Shown here: positions 41,145 to 50,687 of the stretch, in pieces
How positions within the stretch are numbered: the stretch's first letter is position 1
Layout: every line of letters begins with the position of its first letter
From: Mesorhizobium zhangyense
Lineage (GTDB): Bacteria; Pseudomonadota; Alphaproteobacteria; Rhizobiales; Rhizobiaceae
DNA: 64,000 nucleotides
Reading direction: 5' to 3'
NCBI RefSeq assembly: GCF_011045115.1
Contig: NZ_JAAKZG010000001.1
Span: forward strand, 663,011-727,010
The notes under the pieces: generated by a model
The model's input: the letters and a program-made list of their open reading frames with translations, nothing else
Databases searched by the model: none
Told to the model about the DNA's origin: nothing
Position numbers and translations under genes: made by a program

Positions 41145-41959
41145 TCACCCGTCCATTTCGGATCGCGCTTTGCGATGAAGGCGCCGATGCCTTCCTCGGC
41201 GTCGCGGGCCAGCATGTTTTCGACCATCACGCGCGATGCGTATTCGTAGGCATCGGTAAGACCCATTTCGGCTTGCGCATAAAAAGCTTCCTTGCCGATC
41301 TTCAGCGTCAAAGGCGATTTTGAAGCAATGGTTTGTGCGTATTTGTTCACGATCTGATTCAGGTATTCGCGCGGCACGACGCGGTTGACCAGGCCAAACT
41401 CGCGCGCTGTCGTCGCGTCGATCGTCTCGCCGGTCAGCAGCATTTCCATCGCCTGCTTGCGCGAGACGTTGCGCGACAGCGCCACCATCGGGGTCGAGCA
41501 GAACAGGCCGATATTGACGCCCGGCGTGCAGAACGTCGCCTCGTTCGAGGCAATGGCGAGGTCGCAGCTTGCGACAAGCTGGCAGCCGGCAGCGGTGGCC
41601 AGCCCGTCCACCTCGGCAATCACCGGCTTAGGGTGGCGCACGATCGTCTGCATCAGCTGGGCGCAGGCAGCCATGCTGCGCTCGAAGAAGGCCCTGCCCC
41701 GGTCGGCGTCGGCGCGATGCAGCGTCATTTCCTTGAGGTCGTGACCGGCGCAGAACAGCTTGCCGCTTGCTGCCAGGATGATCACGCGCACCGCCTTGTC
41801 GTCGCGGGCACGGTCGAATTCGGCCTGAAGTGCCGCCATCGTCGCGATCGACAGCGCATTGGCCGGCGGATTGGCCAGCGTCAGGCGCAGCACGCCTTCC
41901 TTCAGCACCGAACTTACCGGCCCTTCCGGCGCGGGTTTTATGGCGACGATCTCAGCCAA
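41141..41959 (-). CDS. enoyl-CoA hydratase/isomerase family protein
   Basis: This 272-aa crotonase-fold enzyme starts from a TTG with AAGGAG at 7-base spacing. It has LTLANPPANALSIATMAALQAEFD, the oxyanion-hole segments SGKLFCAGHDLKEM and VIAEVDGLATAAGCQLVASCDLAIAS, and EATFCTPGVNIGLFCSTPMVALSR. The canonical two catalytic Glu positions of hydratases are not clearly kept: the sequence has Ala and Val-Asn there. Another crotonase activity is therefore possible. It heads a minus-strand cluster of five genes down to the cupin. Confidence 0.85.
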   Translation of the reverse strand: MAEIVAIKPAPEGPVSSVLKEGVLRLTLANPPANALSIATMAALQAEFDRARDDKAVRVIILAASGKLFCAGHDLKEMTLHRADADRGRAFFERSMAACAQLMQTIVRHPKPVIAEVDGLATAAGCQLVASCDLAIASNEATFCTPGVNIGLFCSTPMVALSRNVSRKQAMEMLLTGETIDATTAREFGLVNRVVPREYLNQIVNKYAQTIASKSPLTLKIGKEAFYAQAEMGLTDAYEYASRVMVENMLARDAEEGIGAFIAKRDPKWTGE

Positions 41960-42108
41960 TATTCATCTCCTTCGTCTCGCCCAAAGAACTAACACGCTGC
42001 CGGTTGAAGAACAGGGGGCAAACGTGTTTTCTGGCGACGCTTTCGGGCAGATATAAGCAGCCGGAAGCATCGACGGTAGAACCAGACCCCGCGACAGGAG
42101 CAGATCAG

Positions 42109-42555
42109 ATGCCGGCCCAAGCCAAACTCGAACCGAAGATGACGGCCGGCGAAATCAACGATCTGCTGAAGTCCATCTACCCACAACTGAACGGCGATCT
42201 GACGGCCTTTGAGGCGGTCGACGTATTTCCCGGAGGTTGCACGGTGAGGCTGAATGCCGACGAGCGTCACCTGCGCCCCGGCGGCACCGTGTCCGGCCCT
42301 TCGCTGTTCACGCTGGCCGATATCGGTGGCTATGTCTGCGTGCTTTCCCATGCCGGACCTGACGCGCTGTCGGTGACTACCAATCTCAACATCAACTTTA
42401 TGCGCAAGGCCGAAGCCGGCCCGATCGACGGCCATTGCCGCATCCTGAAGCTCGGAAAAAGCCTGATGGTCTACGACATAGATATCGTCGCCGGACCGGA
42501 CGGGCACACGGTCGCGCATGCCACCGGCACCTATTCGATACCGCCGAAGCGTTGA
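42109..42555 (+). CDS. PaaI-type thioesterase
   Basis: This 148-aa hot-dog thioesterase has motifs RHLRPGGTVSGPSLFTLADIGGYVCVL and SVTTNLNINFMRKAEAGP, typical of the PaaI/4HBT branch that hydrolyses aryl- or acyl-CoA. The ATG at 42109 has ACAGGAG at 8-base spacing. The frame is open upstream to 41830, but that part is antisense to the hydratase gene. It diverges from the enoyl-CoA hydratase, so both may serve acyl-CoA turnover. Confidence 0.87.
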   Translation: MPAQAKLEPKMTAGEINDLLKSIYPQLNGDLTAFEAVDVFPGGCTVRLNADERHLRPGGTVSGPSLFTLADIGGYVCVLSHAGPDALSVTTNLNINFMRKAEAGPIDGHCRILKLGKSLMVYDIDIVAGPDGHTVAHATGTYSIPPKR

Positions 42556-42636
42556 AATCTATGTGGTAAAATAATACCTTATATCTAGTGAATTGTTTTT
42601 ATTGAATTTTCTCGGAAGGCAGCCGTTTCTCGTGAC

Positions 42637-42666
42637 TTGACCTTGGGTATGCTCGCAGCCTATAAG
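42637..42666 (+). promoter_or_regulatory. promoter of rplM-rpsI
   Basis: TTGACC at 42637-42642 and TATAAG at 42661-42666 are separated by 18 bases. The start would fall near 42673, leaving a leader of about 115 bases before rplM. Confidence 0.65.
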
Positions 42667-42679
42667 CCGTCATCGAAAC

Positions 42680-42768
42680 AGCGGCCACATTGGCCGTCGT
42701 TTTGTTTTTGAAGCGGCGCGCAGGCGGCGTTTCAATCCAAGCAACAAGAAACGCCTTCTCCGGAAGGT
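42680..42768 (+). promoter_or_regulatory. structured 5' leader of rplM
   Basis: The leader contains the imperfect hairpin GCGGCCACATTGGCCGT from 42681. A perfect 8-bp stem follows, GGCGTTTC (42726-42733) with GAAACGCC (42748-42755). Last is CCTTC-TCCG-GAAGG (42754-42767), an UNCG-class tetraloop stem. The last two share two bases and could be mutually exclusive. Ribosomal-protein leaders often mediate feedback; that role here is inferred. Confidence 0.4.
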
Positions 42769-42789
42769 CCGAACCGAAAGCATATGACC

Positions 42790-43254
42790 ATGACAACCTT
42801 TTCGCAGAAGCCTGCGGACGTGGTGAAGAAGTGGGTGCTGATCGACGCCGAGGGTCTCGTCGTTGGTCGTCTCGCATCCATTGTCGCCAACATCCTCCGC
42901 GGCAAGAACAAGCCCACCTTCACCCCCCATGTCGACGATGGCGACAATGTCATCATCATCAACGCCGACAAGGTCGCATTCACCGGCAAGAAGTTCACCG
43001 ACAAGGTGTACTACTGGCACACCGGCCACCCGGGCGGCATCAAGGAGCGCACCGCGCGCCAGCTGCTCGAAGGCCGTTTCCCGGAACGCGTCCTTGAAAA
43101 GGCCGTCGAACGCATGATCCCGCGCGGTCCGCTTGGTCGCCGCCAGATGAAGAATCTGCGCGTCTATGCCGGCGCCGAACATCCGCATGTCGCCCAGCAG
43201 CCTGTCACGCTCGACGTCGGCGCGCTGAACGCCAAGAACAAGAAGGCTTCGTAA
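42790..43254 (+). CDS. rplM: 50S ribosomal protein L13
   Basis: L13 is an early-assembly large-subunit protein. The ATG at 42790 gives 154 aa and aligns with the usual MxTFSQKPAxV opening; an ATG at 42784 adds two residues. Motifs are [85 protein letters not shown]. It is followed after 2 bases by rpsI, the standard pair. Confidence 0.97.
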   Translation: MTTFSQKPADVVKKWVLIDAEGLVVGRLASIVANILRGKNKPTFTPHVDDGDNVIIINADKVAFTGKKFTDKVYYWHTGHPGGIKERTARQLLEGRFPERVLEKAVERMIPRGPLGRRQMKNLRVYAGAEHPHVAQQPVTLDVGALNAKNKKAS

Positions 43255-43256
43255 TC

Positions 43257-43733
43257 ATGGCTGAGCTCAACTCGCTCGCAGAACTCGGCACCGCTGCCGT
43301 TACCGCACAGCCGGCTGCCCCGGTCTATGTCCAGAAGCTGGACAAGCAGGGCCGCGCCTACGCCACCGGCAAGCGCAAGGACGCGATCGCTCGCGTCTGG
43401 GTCAAGCCGGGTTCCGGCAAGATCGTCGTCAACGGCAAGGAATTCGCGGCTTATTTCGCCCGTCCGGTGCTGCAGATGATCCTCAACCAGCCGATCGTCG
43501 CGGCAGCTCGCGTCGGCCAGTTCGACATCATCGCGACCGTCGTCGGCGGTGGTCTCTCCGGCCAGGCCGGTGCCGTTCGTCACGGCATCTCCAAGGCGCT
43601 GACCTACTATGAGCCGGGCCTTCGCGGCGTGCTCAAGAAGGGCGGCTTCCTGACCCGCGACAGCCGTACCGTCGAGCGCAAGAAGTACGGCAAGGCCAAA
43701 GCCCGTCGTTCGTTCCAGTTCTCGAAGCGCTGA
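43257..43733 (+). CDS. rpsI: 30S ribosomal protein S9
   Basis: S9 contacts the P-site tRNA with its C-terminal tail. The 158-aa product has an alphaproteobacterial N-terminal extension of about 30 residues (Ala/Pro-rich), then [46 protein letters not shown], and the ending [17 protein letters not shown]. It is cotranscribed with rplM and is followed by a strong intrinsic terminator. Confidence 0.98.
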   Translation: MAELNSLAELGTAAVTAQPAAPVYVQKLDKQGRAYATGKRKDAIARVWVKPGSGKIVVNGKEFAAYFARPVLQMILNQPIVAAARVGQFDIIATVVGGGLSGQAGAVRHGISKALTYYEPGLRGVLKKGGFLTRDSRTVERKKYGKAKARRSFQFSKR

Positions 43734-43750
43734 TCCGCTTTCGAATTTCA

Positions 43751-43802
43751 GGTGCTGCTTGCAGCACCGAGAAAAAAGGCCCCGTTCTGCGGGGCCTTTT
43801 TT
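43751..43802 (+). terminator. double hairpin with intrinsic terminator after rpsI
   Basis: GGTGCTGC-TT-GCAGCACC (43751-43768) forms a perfect short hairpin. Directly after it, GGCCCCG-TTCTG-CGGGGCC (43778-43796) is flanked by A6 and T6. The second is a classic terminator; its A-run makes it partly bidirectional. Confidence 0.9.
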
Positions 43803-43857
43803 GTTGATCGAACGGCTTGGATGGCACCATAAATAGGTGTCAGAACAGGGGGACGCC

Positions 43858-44241
43858 GTGATCAAGTCGACCAATCAAGCCGATGAATTACTGAAGGAAT
43901 TCGGACGAGCGGTATTTGATCGTTTTGATCATGTGCTGGCGAGCCTCCGCCCTATGCTGGGCGAGCGAGATTTTCCTTCAGATCAAGCATTTCGTTCTCT
44001 GCTGGCCTTGGCTGCCGAAAATGATCGGCCCATGCTGATTGCTCAATATGGTCTTGAGCATTTCATGCACGAACTCATGGCGACATTAGAAGATAGTGAA
44101 ATCTTCCACCTTGTCGCCAAGACACCAGATGGGCACTTTATCGACCTAAAGCAGTTTTCAGAGTCAGGGCTTCATGCCGAGCAAATCTACTGGCAGGAAG
44201 AATTCAGCACACATGAAAGCATCTCTCAAAAGATCGTATGA
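43858..44241 (+). CDS. unrecognised 127-aa protein, low-GC
   Basis: The GTG at 43858 is preceded by AGGGGGA and gives 127 aa; an in-frame GTG at 43837 lacks a site. The protein is soluble, acidic and mostly helical (ADELLKEFGRAVFDRFDHVL; SDQAFRSLLALAAENDRPML), with a central beta stretch (IFHLVAKTPDGHFIDLKQF). Third codon positions are much more A/T-rich than in rpsI or argC, which suggests recent acquisition. It overlaps the convergent next gene by 16 bases. No family is recognised. Confidence 0.65.
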   Translation: MIKSTNQADELLKEFGRAVFDRFDHVLASLRPMLGERDFPSDQAFRSLLALAAENDRPMLIAQYGLEHFMHELMATLEDSEIFHLVAKTPDGHFIDLKQFSESGLHAEQIYWQEEFSTHESISQKIV

Positions 44242-45143
44242 ACTGTCGGCGCACTGGCAATCACGGACCTGTCGACAATCTCCCTCTCGACTGTCTCCGG
44301 CCCAAAACACGCAGCGAACGAAGCATCCATGATCGCCAATTTGACCGCCTGGGCGGTCATGTAATCCTGCAGAAAGCCCTGCGACACCCACATTACCGAA
44401 TGGTTCTTCTGGCCATGCCATCCGAGGCTGCCCGCAGTCTCGGCTTCGCGGAGCTTTCGCGCCAGATGGGCCCGCGACAGGGTCAACCACATGCCCAGAT
44501 TCGTGACCGAGGTTATGTCCGTCGAAATACGCTCGGCCTTGATGTCGGCTTTTCGCATCCCGGTTATCAGCCTTTCTATGACGATGCCGCCCTCGTTGAG
44601 CCATAAGAACAAAGAAAAGGTGTGCTTGGGCTCTCTCACGGCGCGGGACTTAAGCAGCCCGTCGGAAATAAGCGGCAGAAGCCGACGCGCTCCGTCAGGG
44701 GCAGCCTGAAATGTCGCGAGCCGGTTTTTGCCGTCGAGACTGTCGAGCGTGGTGAGGCCAATCGCCAGCCAGACGCCTATCGCGTCGACACTCAAAGCCG
44801 TCGGATGAAACGTCAGCGTCCGCTTGTCTTCGATATCGGAGCCATAGCTGGCAAAGCCGTAGTTCAGCATCTCCTTGACGAATGCGCTGGCGGTATTCTT
44901 GCTGGCCACCGAATGATAATCGATCACCTCGAAGAAGCGGGCAGTGCTTGTGCCCTTCGGGCTGCCGCTGGGGTTACTTCGAAAGTAAAGGGAAACTGCA
45001 ACCATCGCCATCAGCCAGCGCTGATGGGTCGCAAAGACTGCCGCCAGCCGCGGATGTTCTTCGGAGACTTGTAAAAAGGCCCGCGACTGCCTTTGAATCG
45101 CAGGAAACAGCGCGGGATGGCTGACAATTTCATCTGCATTCAT
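44226..45143 (-). CDS. unrecognised 305-aa protein with possible MarR-like winged helix
   Basis: The N-terminal half contains a stretch resembling the recognition helix and wing of MarR proteins: FFEVIDYHSVASKNTASAFV, then MLNYGFASYGSDIEDKRTLT with FHPTALS (about residues 69-118). The C-terminal half (about 130-305) is helical without known motifs. No membrane segments. Rhizobial proteins of this general type are annotated as hypothetical; regulator function is inferred from the wing-like EDKR pattern. It lies with its convergent partner between the rpsI terminator and the glycerophosphodiesterase gene. Confidence 0.65.
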   Translation of the reverse strand: MNADEIVSHPALFPAIQRQSRAFLQVSEEHPRLAAVFATHQRWLMAMVAVSLYFRSNPSGSPKGTSTARFFEVIDYHSVASKNTASAFVKEMLNYGFASYGSDIEDKRTLTFHPTALSVDAIGVWLAIGLTTLDSLDGKNRLATFQAAPDGARRLLPLISDGLLKSRAVREPKHTFSLFLWLNEGGIVIERLITGMRKADIKAERISTDITSVTNLGMWLTLSRAHLARKLREAETAGSLGWHGQKNHSVMWVSQGFLQDYMTAQAVKLAIMDASFAACFGPETVEREIVDRSVIASAPTVHTIF

Positions 45144-45315
45144 AGAAGGAAATCCTCAAACCCGCCGTCTACCAGAGCGTGTTCTCTTAGAACTGTCCAG
45201 TTGCTTTTCGAAGATGACGGAATATCGAGAATGTTTGGCTAATATTCGACGTCTTCCAAGAGCAACGCCAATGCGATGACTTTCGAGCCGGCTCGTACGA
45301 CTGTCGTGCTCGACG

Positions 45316-46338
45316 TCAATTCGTCAGATCATAGGGCGTGCGATAGCCATTGGCTGTCAGCCAATCGATCGCCGCTTCTGGCTCGTCCGTCTGGATGATC
45401 GTCGCGCCCTGCTCCGCCCAGAAACCATAGGTTTCCTCCGGCAGGCTCGCGAATGTCGCGAGCTCATCGCCGCGACCGCCGGCCAGCAGGCCGCTTTCCC
45501 GGTTCACGATCGGATAGGTGTTGACCCAGAGATGCCAGTCGCCTCGAGCCGCAACCGCTCGGGCACGCGAACCGAACAGCGGCCCGCCATCGGCTATCAT
45601 GCCTTGGCCTTGGCTGCGCCAGACCACCATTTCGACCGCATCCGCCGAAAAAGCCTTCGTGGCTGTCTCGATGAAGCGAGCGTCCCTGACGGCATCGTCG
45701 GCAATGATCGGCATGAAATGAACGCCCTCGCCCACCCTCGCCATGACTGCCTTCATCTCGGCGATCTTGTCGGCGTTCCAGAGGTTCTGCTTGATCACCA
45801 CCTGCCGCTCGATACCGAGATCGCGAGCGACTGAGACCATTTCCGGCAGAGCGTCAACACCGAGCTTATTGTCGATATTGACCATGATCCGGCCCTTGGC
45901 TGCGGCAAGCATGTCGCGCAGCGTCGGGACCCCTTCATCGGTCACTTCGCCGGTGCCTTCAACGATCAGCCGGCAGCCCTTCAAGTCGGAGAGTGTATGC
46001 TTGACCAGTTCGCCCTTGCAGGTGGTGGTGCGGTCGAGCCAGCTGTCATGCAGCACGACGAGTTCACCGTCCTGCGTCTTCTGGACATCGAACTCGACCA
46101 TCTCGACGCCGAGGTCGATCGAGTGGCGGATCGAGGCAATTGAGTTTTCGGGGCGGGTGATTTTCCCGCCGGCCTTCCAGCCGGCGCGATGCGCGACGAT
46201 CATGACATGGTCGCGCCACTGGTTGGCATGCTCGAAGCGATCGATGATCTGGTCGATCCGCGCGTTCTGGGCCGACACGGACGTCGAGCCTTGCATCAGG
46301 AAAGCGGCCACAGCCGCACCCAGCCACATCATCCGCAT
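45316..46338 (-). CDS. exported glycerophosphodiester phosphodiesterase
   Basis: This 340-aa protein of the GDPD fold hydrolyses deacylated phospholipids to glycerol 3-phosphate and an alcohol. The ATG at 46338 has GAGGA upstream and starts a Sec signal peptide (MWLGAAVAAFLMQGSTSVSA). Motifs are VMIVAHRAGWKAGGKITRPENSI, VEMVEFDVQKTQDGELVVLHD with the metal-binding Glu and Asp, and a terminal TIIQTDEPEAAIDWL. The leading HRAG...EN and E-D set is complete. It is periplasmic and stands as a single gene. Confidence 0.9.
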   Translation of the reverse strand: MRMMWLGAAVAAFLMQGSTSVSAQNARIDQIIDRFEHANQWRDHVMIVAHRAGWKAGGKITRPENSIASIRHSIDLGVEMVEFDVQKTQDGELVVLHDSWLDRTTTCKGELVKHTLSDLKGCRLIVEGTGEVTDEGVPTLRDMLAAAKGRIMVNIDNKLGVDALPEMVSVARDLGIERQVVIKQNLWNADKIAEMKAVMARVGEGVHFMPIIADDAVRDARFIETATKAFSADAVEMVVWRSQGQGMIADGGPLFGSRARAVAARGDWHLWVNTYPIVNRESGLLAGGRGDELATFASLPEETYGFWAEQGATIIQTDEPEAAIDWLTANGYRTPYDLTN

Positions 46339-46787
46339 GAGAATCGTTTCCTCGCCGGTTTGATGTGGCGAGGACATAAAGACAGCGCGTGACAGCGCGG
46401 TGAACGCCGCCGGCTACATTTTCGCAACCCGCCGGACCGGCAGCCCACGCCGGAGAACGAAAAAAAAGTCGACAAACGGGAAAGATGAGCCGATGAAGGC
46501 GCTCTGCGAAACGAATCCCGTCGCTGGAAAATGAGAAAGCGCGACCAGGAGAGCGCAGAAACCCCGCCAGGAACGAGCATTTCGAACCATTCGGCGGCGG
46601 TCGCCAAAGGCCGCATTCGCGGCACGATCAATGAAGGAGCACCCATCGAGGAATGCCGTCTGCGTCAAGATGGTCCGCCTCCTGTCCCGGTGATATAGAG
46701 CCGGGGCGAATTCATTTCCCCACCGAAGCCGTGCAATTTCCGCGCCGCTTCATCAGCCCGTCACAAGACAAGTTTTAGGAAATCGTG
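46339..46787. other. 449-base gap between divergent GDPD and agmatinase-family genes
   Basis: No credible coding region, RNA or terminator was identified. Open frames here lack ribosome sites and family similarity. It must hold both promoters, but no clear -35/-10 pair was recognised. Confidence 0.5.
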
Positions 46788-47756
46788 ATGCCTGCAAAAT
46801 CCATTGACCATGCTTTCACGGCCAACAAGAACACCGGTCGCTCGGGCGATCCGACCTATGCCGGTGCACTGTCTTTCATGCGCCGCCGCTACACCAAGAA
46901 CGTAAAGGGCGCCGATGCCGTCGTCTGGGGCATTCCGTTCGATGCCGCCGTTACCAACCGTTCCGGCGCACGCTTTGGCCCGCAGGCGATCCGCCGCGCT
47001 TCGGCGATCTTCGACTGTGATCCCCAATATCCGTTTCATCTCGACCTGTTCGAGAATCTTGGCGTCGTCGACTATGGCGACTGCCTGCTCGACACCGGCA
47101 ACCACCAGAAAACGCCGGGCGCGATCGAGCGCGAAGCGGCGAAGATCCTGAAATCCGGCGCGTTCCTGCTGTCGCTGGGCGGCGATCACTTCGTCACCTG
47201 GCCTCTGCTGAAGGCGCATGCGGCCATTCACGGCCCGCTGGCCATGGTGCAGTTCGACGCCCATCAGGACACCTGGGACGATGACGGCAAGCGCATCGAC
47301 CACGGCTCGTTCGTGGCCCGCGCCGTACGCGAGGGCATCATCGACCCGGACCGCTCGATCCAGATCGGTATCCGCACCCACGCGCCCGACGATTTCGGCA
47401 TCAAGATCATCTACGGCTATGAAGTCGAAGACATGCGCGCCTCCGACATCGCCTATGCGATTGCCGAGCGCACCGGCGGCAAGAAGACCTATGTCACCTT
47501 CGACATCGATTGCCTCGACCCGGCCTATGCGCCCGGCACAGGCACGCCGGTGGCCGGCGGACCTTCGACCGCCAAGATATTTTCGGTGCTGCGCCAGATG
47601 ACGCAGATCGACATTGTCGGTGCGGATGTCGTAGAGGTTGCACCGGCCTACGACCATGCCGATATTACCGCGATTGCCGGCGCTACGGTGGCAATGCAGT
47701 ATCTCGGCCTGCTGGCCGAGCGAAAGGCTCGCGAAAACGCCTTGAAGGCGAGCTAA
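46788..47756 (+). CDS. speB: agmatinase / ureohydrolase-family enzyme
   Basis: This 322-aa binuclear Mn ureohydrolase starts at an ATG after TTAGGAA, with a GTG three bases earlier. Metal motifs are LLSLGGDHFVTWPLL, MVQFDAHQDTWDD and VTFDIDCLDPAYAPGTGTPVAGG. NRSGARFGPQAIRRAS and GADVVEVAPAYDH are typical of agmatinases. Relatives also act on guanidine or guanidinobutyrate, so agmatine is likely but not certain. A conserved position upstream of argC in rhizobia supports a role in arginine/polyamine metabolism. Confidence 0.88.
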   Translation: MPAKSIDHAFTANKNTGRSGDPTYAGALSFMRRRYTKNVKGADAVVWGIPFDAAVTNRSGARFGPQAIRRASAIFDCDPQYPFHLDLFENLGVVDYGDCLLDTGNHQKTPGAIEREAAKILKSGAFLLSLGGDHFVTWPLLKAHAAIHGPLAMVQFDAHQDTWDDDGKRIDHGSFVARAVREGIIDPDRSIQIGIRTHAPDDFGIKIIYGYEVEDMRASDIAYAIAERTGGKKTYVTFDIDCLDPAYAPGTGTPVAGGPSTAKIFSVLRQMTQIDIVGADVVEVAPAYDHADITAIAGATVAMQYLGLLAERKARENALKAS

Positions 47757-47764
47757 CCAAATTG

Positions 47765-47796
47765 AGGAGATGAATCCGGTTTCGGCTTCATCTCCT
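47765..47796 (+). terminator. hairpin between agmatinase gene and argC
   Basis: AGGAGATGAA (47765-47774) pairs perfectly with TTCATCTCCT (47787-47796) across a 12-base loop. Only TTGG follows, so it may attenuate rather than terminate, or protect the upstream mRNA. Confidence 0.5.
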
Positions 47797-47827
47797 TGGA
47801 ATTGCAAAGTTTAATGGACTACAGGAC

Positions 47828-48766
47828 ATGAAACCGAAAATCTTTATCGACGGTGAACACGGCACGACGGGGCTTCAGATCCGCACGCGCCTTGCCGAAC
47901 GATCCGATCTCGATGTCCTATCGATCCCGGAAGCCGAGCGGCGCAACAAGGATATGCGCGCCGATTTCCTGAAGTCGGCCGACCTTGCCATTCTCTGCCT
48001 GCCGGATGACGCCTCGCGCGAAGCGGTCGCGATCCTGGAAGGCAAGAACTCGACGCGCATCATCGACACGTCGACCGCGCATCGTGTGCATCCCGACTGG
48101 GCCTACGGCTTTGCCGAAATGGACGGTGCGCAGCGCGCGCTGATTGCCAAGGCGCGGCTCGTCGCCAATCCCGGCTGCTATCCCACCGGCGCGATCTCGC
48201 TGATCCGCCCGCTGGTGGCTGCCGGCATCCTGCCGGCGGATTATCCCGTCAGCGTGAATGCCGTCTCGGGCTACACCGGCGGCGGCAAGCAGATGATCGC
48301 GCAGATGGAAGATCCGGCAAACCCGGAGCACATCGCCTCGCCGCATTTCCTCTACGGCCTGACCCTGGCACACAAGCACGTTCCCGAGATGAAGCAGCAC
48401 GGCCTGCTCGACCGCAAGCCGATCTTTGCGCCCTCCGTCGGCCGCTTCGCACAGGGCATGATCGTTCAGGTGCCGCTGCATCTGGCCGACCTCAACGGTG
48501 CGGTGACGCTCGGTGGGATCCATGCGGCGCTTGCAGCGCATTATGCCGGTCAGGACGTCGTTGAGGTCGTGCCGCTTGCCGAAAGCGCCAAGCTCGCCCG
48601 CCTCGATCCGACAGAGCTCAACGACACCGACCTGATGAAGCTTTATGTCTTTGGCACCGACGGCCAGGGTCAGGTCAATCTGGTGGCGCTGCTCGACAAT
48701 CTCGGCAAGGGAGCCTCGGGTGCTGCCGTCCAGAACATGGATTTGATGCTCGGGCTGAAGCACTGA
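47828..48766 (+). CDS. argC: N-acetyl-gamma-glutamyl-phosphate reductase, short type
   Basis: ArgC reduces N-acetylglutamyl phosphate to the semialdehyde in arginine synthesis. At 312 aa it is the short class-2 form. It has the NADP-binding [40 protein letters not shown], and the catalytic Cys in [19 protein letters not shown] (C117), followed by [13 protein letters not shown]. The gene follows the agmatinase by about 70 bases. Its stop abuts the start of a kinase-like gene with no gap. Confidence 0.96.
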   Translation: MKPKIFIDGEHGTTGLQIRTRLAERSDLDVLSIPEAERRNKDMRADFLKSADLAILCLPDDASREAVAILEGKNSTRIIDTSTAHRVHPDWAYGFAEMDGAQRALIAKARLVANPGCYPTGAISLIRPLVAAGILPADYPVSVNAVSGYTGGGKQMIAQMEDPANPEHIASPHFLYGLTLAHKHVPEMKQHGLLDRKPIFAPSVGRFAQGMIVQVPLHLADLNGAVTLGGIHAALAAHYAGQDVVEVVPLAESAKLARLDPTELNDTDLMKLYVFGTDGQGQVNLVALLDNLGKGASGAAVQNMDLMLGLKH

Positions 48767-49606
48767 ATGGATCGGCCCGTCTTTCCAGGTCGCTGGAAAG
48801 TCAGCGACCCGATCCTCATTGCCGAAACATTTTCGAGCCGCATCTGGAAAGTGCGCCAGGAAAACGGCGATCCGGCAATCGTCAAGGCGCTCAAGCCGTT
48901 CGATGACGTCGCCGACGAACTGCGCGGCGCGCATTATCTGTCGTGGCGAGACGGTGCCGGAGCGGTTCGGCTGCTTGGCTTCGAGGGGCATGACATGCTG
49001 CTTGAATATGCCGGCGACCGGCTGCTCACCGACGAGTTGAACGAGCATGGCGACAGGCACGCGACCGATATTGCGGTCGAGGTGATGGCTGAACTGTTTT
49101 CGGCATCCGACACCCCTCCTCCGGCTGAACTGCAGCCGCTCAGGGAGCGCTTCGCCAGCCTGTTCACGAAGGCCAAGGCCGATCGCGACGCTGGAAAGGA
49201 CAGCCCTTATCCTGAAGCGGCGGAGATCGCCGAGCGCCTGCTGTCGAACCCACATGAGTTGCGTGTGCTGCATGGCGACCTGCATCACGACAATATCCTG
49301 CACGGAAAGCGCGGCTGGCTGGTGATCGACCCGAAGGGTATTCTCGGCGATCCGGGCTTCGATGCGGCGAACTTCTTCTACAACCCGCTCCATCGCCACG
49401 ATCTCTCGCTGGACCCGGAGCGCATCGCCTATATGGCCGAGGTTTTCGCCCGCGTGCTTGGACAGAATCCGCGCGCGATCCTCGACCACGCCATCGCATG
49501 GGGCTGCCTGTCCTCGTCCTGGCACGCCGAGGACGAGAACGAAGCCGAAGAGACGAGCGAGCTTGCCGTCGTAGCGGCGGTTCGGGCGGTGCGGGCTAGC
49601 TTCTGA
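48767..49606 (+). CDS. aminoglycoside phosphotransferase-like kinase (streptomycin 6-kinase family)
   Basis: This 279-aa protein has the APH fold: an N-terminal lobe with [18 protein letters not shown] (ATP-binding Lys and Glu region), the catalytic-loop motif [14 protein letters not shown], and a metal-binding [16 protein letters not shown]. The order matches the APH(6)/hydroxyurea-resistance kinase family. Chromosomal homologues often do not give resistance. The ATG begins directly after the argC stop, so it should be translationally coupled. A housekeeping substrate is possible. It overlaps the end of the opposite-strand ctaA by 11 bases. Confidence 0.85.
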   Translation: MDRPVFPGRWKVSDPILIAETFSSRIWKVRQENGDPAIVKALKPFDDVADELRGAHYLSWRDGAGAVRLLGFEGHDMLLEYAGDRLLTDELNEHGDRHATDIAVEVMAELFSASDTPPPAELQPLRERFASLFTKAKADRDAGKDSPYPEAAEIAERLLSNPHELRVLHGDLHHDNILHGKRGWLVIDPKGILGDPGFDAANFFYNPLHRHDLSLDPERIAYMAEVFARVLGQNPRAILDHAIAWGCLSSSWHAEDENEAEETSELAVVAAVRAVRASF

Positions 49607-50687
49607 CGGCGATTTCGGTCGGCAAGGGATAAGCACCCTTGGTGCCGCGCCAATGCGCGGTCGCAAAAATCAGCACGATCATGGCAAAGCCCTGATGCAG
49701 CAGCGCCCAGTGGATATGGGCCTGCGCCAGCAGAGTGCCGACGCCGATCGCCGCCTGCCCCAGGATGAGCGCCACCAGCACCCAGGCACGGCGGGCATGC
49801 GTCGTGCCCGGAAGCGCCCGCATCGTCGCAAAGGCATGCCAGATGGCCACGACCAGCACCGAATAGGCGAACATGCGGTGCACGAACTGCACGGTCTTGG
49901 GGTTCTCGAACAGGTTGCGCCAGGCAGGATCTATGATGAACAGGTCGCCCGGAATGACCGCGCCATCCATCAACGGCCATGTGTTGTAGGTCAGGCCGGC
50001 ATGCAGGCCGGCTACAAGGCCGCCGAGGTAGATCTGGATCAGCACCAGCAGCACCATGATGCCGGCGAAGCGCTGGACGCCGCGATTTGCCGGCGCTTCC
50101 GAATAGGTCGCAACCCCGCGCGCAATATAGGCGGTCGCCATGATGATGATGCAGGCCAGCGTCAGATGTGTCGCCAGCCGGTACTGGCTGACCGATACCC
50201 GCTCGGAAAGCCCGGAGGCGACCATCCACCAGCCGATCGCGCCCTGCAGGCCGCCCAGCGCCAGAAGCCCGACGAGACGCGGCTTCAGCCCGCGCTCGAG
50301 ACGGCCCGACAGCCAGAAGAAGGCTAGAGGAATGGCGACAAGGAAGCCGACGCCGCGGGCGAGCAGGCGGTGCGCCCATTCCCACCAGAATATCCCCTTG
50401 AACTCGTCCAGGCTCATGCCCTTGTTGATCTGCTCATATTGCGGGATCTGCTGGTATTTTTCGAATTCTTCCTGCCATTCGGCCTGGTTGAGCGGCGGGA
50501 TGACGCCGTGGATCGGCTTCCATTCGGTGATCGACAGGCCGGAGCCGGTCATGCGCGTGGCGCCGCCGACCATAACCAGCGCAAACAGCACGACGAGCAC
50601 GACATAGAGCCAACCACGCACGAAGGCGCGGTTGCGCTGTTCCTTGTCATGCGAGGCAAGCGGTGCAGCGTTGGCGATTGCGGCCAT
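49596..50687 (-). CDS. ctaA: haem A synthase (COX15/CtaA)
   Basis: CtaA oxidises haem O to haem A for cytochrome oxidase in the inner membrane. The 363-aa protein has eight hydrophobic helices and the type-2 COX15 motifs [94 protein letters not shown] and WALLHQGFA, with histidines that bind haem. The ATG at 50687 is used; a start at 50702 adds five residues. It is divergent from the DUF2842 gene. Confidence 0.95.
   Translation of the reverse strand: MAAIANAAPLASHDKEQRNRAFVRGWLYVVLVVLFALVMVGGATRMTGSGLSITEWKPIHGVIPPLNQAEWQEEFEKYQQIPQYEQINKGMSLDEFKGIFWWEWAHRLLARGVGFLVAIPLAFFWLSGRLERGLKPRLVGLLALGGLQGAIGWWMVASGLSERVSVSQYRLATHLTLACIIIMATAYIARGVATYSEAPANRGVQRFAGIMVLLVLIQIYLGGLVAGLHAGLTYNTWPLMDGAVIPGDLFIIDPAWRNLFENPKTVQFVHRMFAYSVLVVAIWHAFATMRALPGTTHARRAWVLVALILGQAAIGVGTLLAQAHIHWALLHQGFAMIVLIFATAHWRGTKGAYPLPTEIAVRS

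Noticed and set aside
46339..46646. Minus-strand frame upstream of the glycerophosphodiesterase gene
   Set aside because: Lacks a ribosome site and any similarity; probably non-coding promoter DNA.
47918..49666. Very long minus-strand frame opposite argC and the kinase gene
   Set aside because: GC-rich shadow frame; composition is Arg/Gly/His-rich, there is no ribosome site and no family motif.
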